Source of the DNA: Gluconobacter sp. Dm-62
Lineage (GTDB): Bacteria > Pseudomonadota > Alphaproteobacteria > Acetobacterales > Acetobacteraceae
DNA length: 64,000 bases
NCBI RefSeq assembly: GCF_018256155.1
Contig: NZ_JAERLY010000001.1
Coordinates: 310,001-374,000, forward strand
Direction: 5' to 3'
In this document: positions 64,000-64,000 of the stretch, piece by piece
Numbering within the stretch: position 1 is the stretch's first letter
How the letters are laid out: the number at the start of each line of letters is the position of its first letter
The notes under the pieces: model-generated
The model's database searches: none
Told to the model about the DNA's origin: nothing
The model's input: the letters and a program-made list of their open reading frames with translations, nothing else
Position numbers and translations under genes: made by a program

Positions 64000-64000
64000 A

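Noticed and set aside
1-64000. CRISPR arrays, tRNA and rRNA genes
   Set aside because: No regularly spaced repeats, cloverleaf-like sequences or rRNA stretches were noticed when reading both strands; a covariance-model search was not possible.

Overview
The window looks like an accessory-rich stretch of an alphaproteobacterial genome, most likely an acetic acid bacterium (Acetobacteraceae). This is inferred from mid-50s GC by eye, IS5/IS1031-type transposase remnants, large TonB-dependent receptors and many small oxidoreductase/regulator pairs. No rRNA, tRNA or CRISPR array was seen. At least ten genes are broken or fragmentary, several by a single indel, so decay and mobility are a main theme.

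Layout. 0-13 kb: the fdhD 3' end, a decayed IS5-type transposase, then oxidoreductase units paired with regulators: LysR/aldo-keto reductase, GST/TetR, a TetR-SDR-SRPBCC-bdcA-aldo-keto reductase set, a secreted esterase, and a frameshifted LysR divergent from a decarboxylase-like amidohydrolase. 12.4-15.8 kb: a second IS remnant, a 12-copy tetranucleotide repeat and an AT-rich GT61 glycosyltransferase gene, probably imported. 15.7-21.8 kb: TonB receptor, PBP4-type peptidase and NamZ-type muramidase, with the same 18-nt palindrome in front of the receptor and the muramidase, which suggests a co-regulated peptidoglycan-scavenging locus. 21.9-28.3 kb: TetR/SDR/metallophosphoesterase, then a second, partly decayed copy of the MFS-TetR-SDR-SRPBCC locus seen at 6.3-8.7 kb. 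28.4-32.8 kb: a frameshifted nitrilase, a DUF72 protein and a fatty acid hydroxylase with a membrane partner.

32.9-43.1 kb is the clearest pathway: guanidine assimilation. Two divergent guanidine-I (ykkC) riboswitches lie between a urea/guanidine carboxylase gene and an operon for an APC permease, two DUF1989 proteins (carboxyguanidine deiminase), allophanate hydrolase and a LuxR-type regulator with an atypical receiver. Free guanidine would be carboxylated, deiminated to allophanate and hydrolysed to ammonium and CO2. 43.2-52.4 kb: a TPR-sulfotransferase, a DUF1636 [2Fe-2S]-type protein, a Tat-exported molybdopterin oxidoreductase large subunit, a second TonB receptor, a beta-propeller lipoprotein and an SDR, all on the + strand.

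52.4-59.3 kb: more regulator/enzyme pairs (LysR/SDR, TetR/FAD monooxygenase with twin operators, XRE/epimerase) mixed with fragments of LysR, metallophosphoesterase and serine recombinase genes. 59.4-64 kb: an AAA+ ATPase/subtilase pair matching the IetAS anti-phage or plasmid-stability module, with an extra membrane protein gene downstream; the ATPase gene runs off the right edge.
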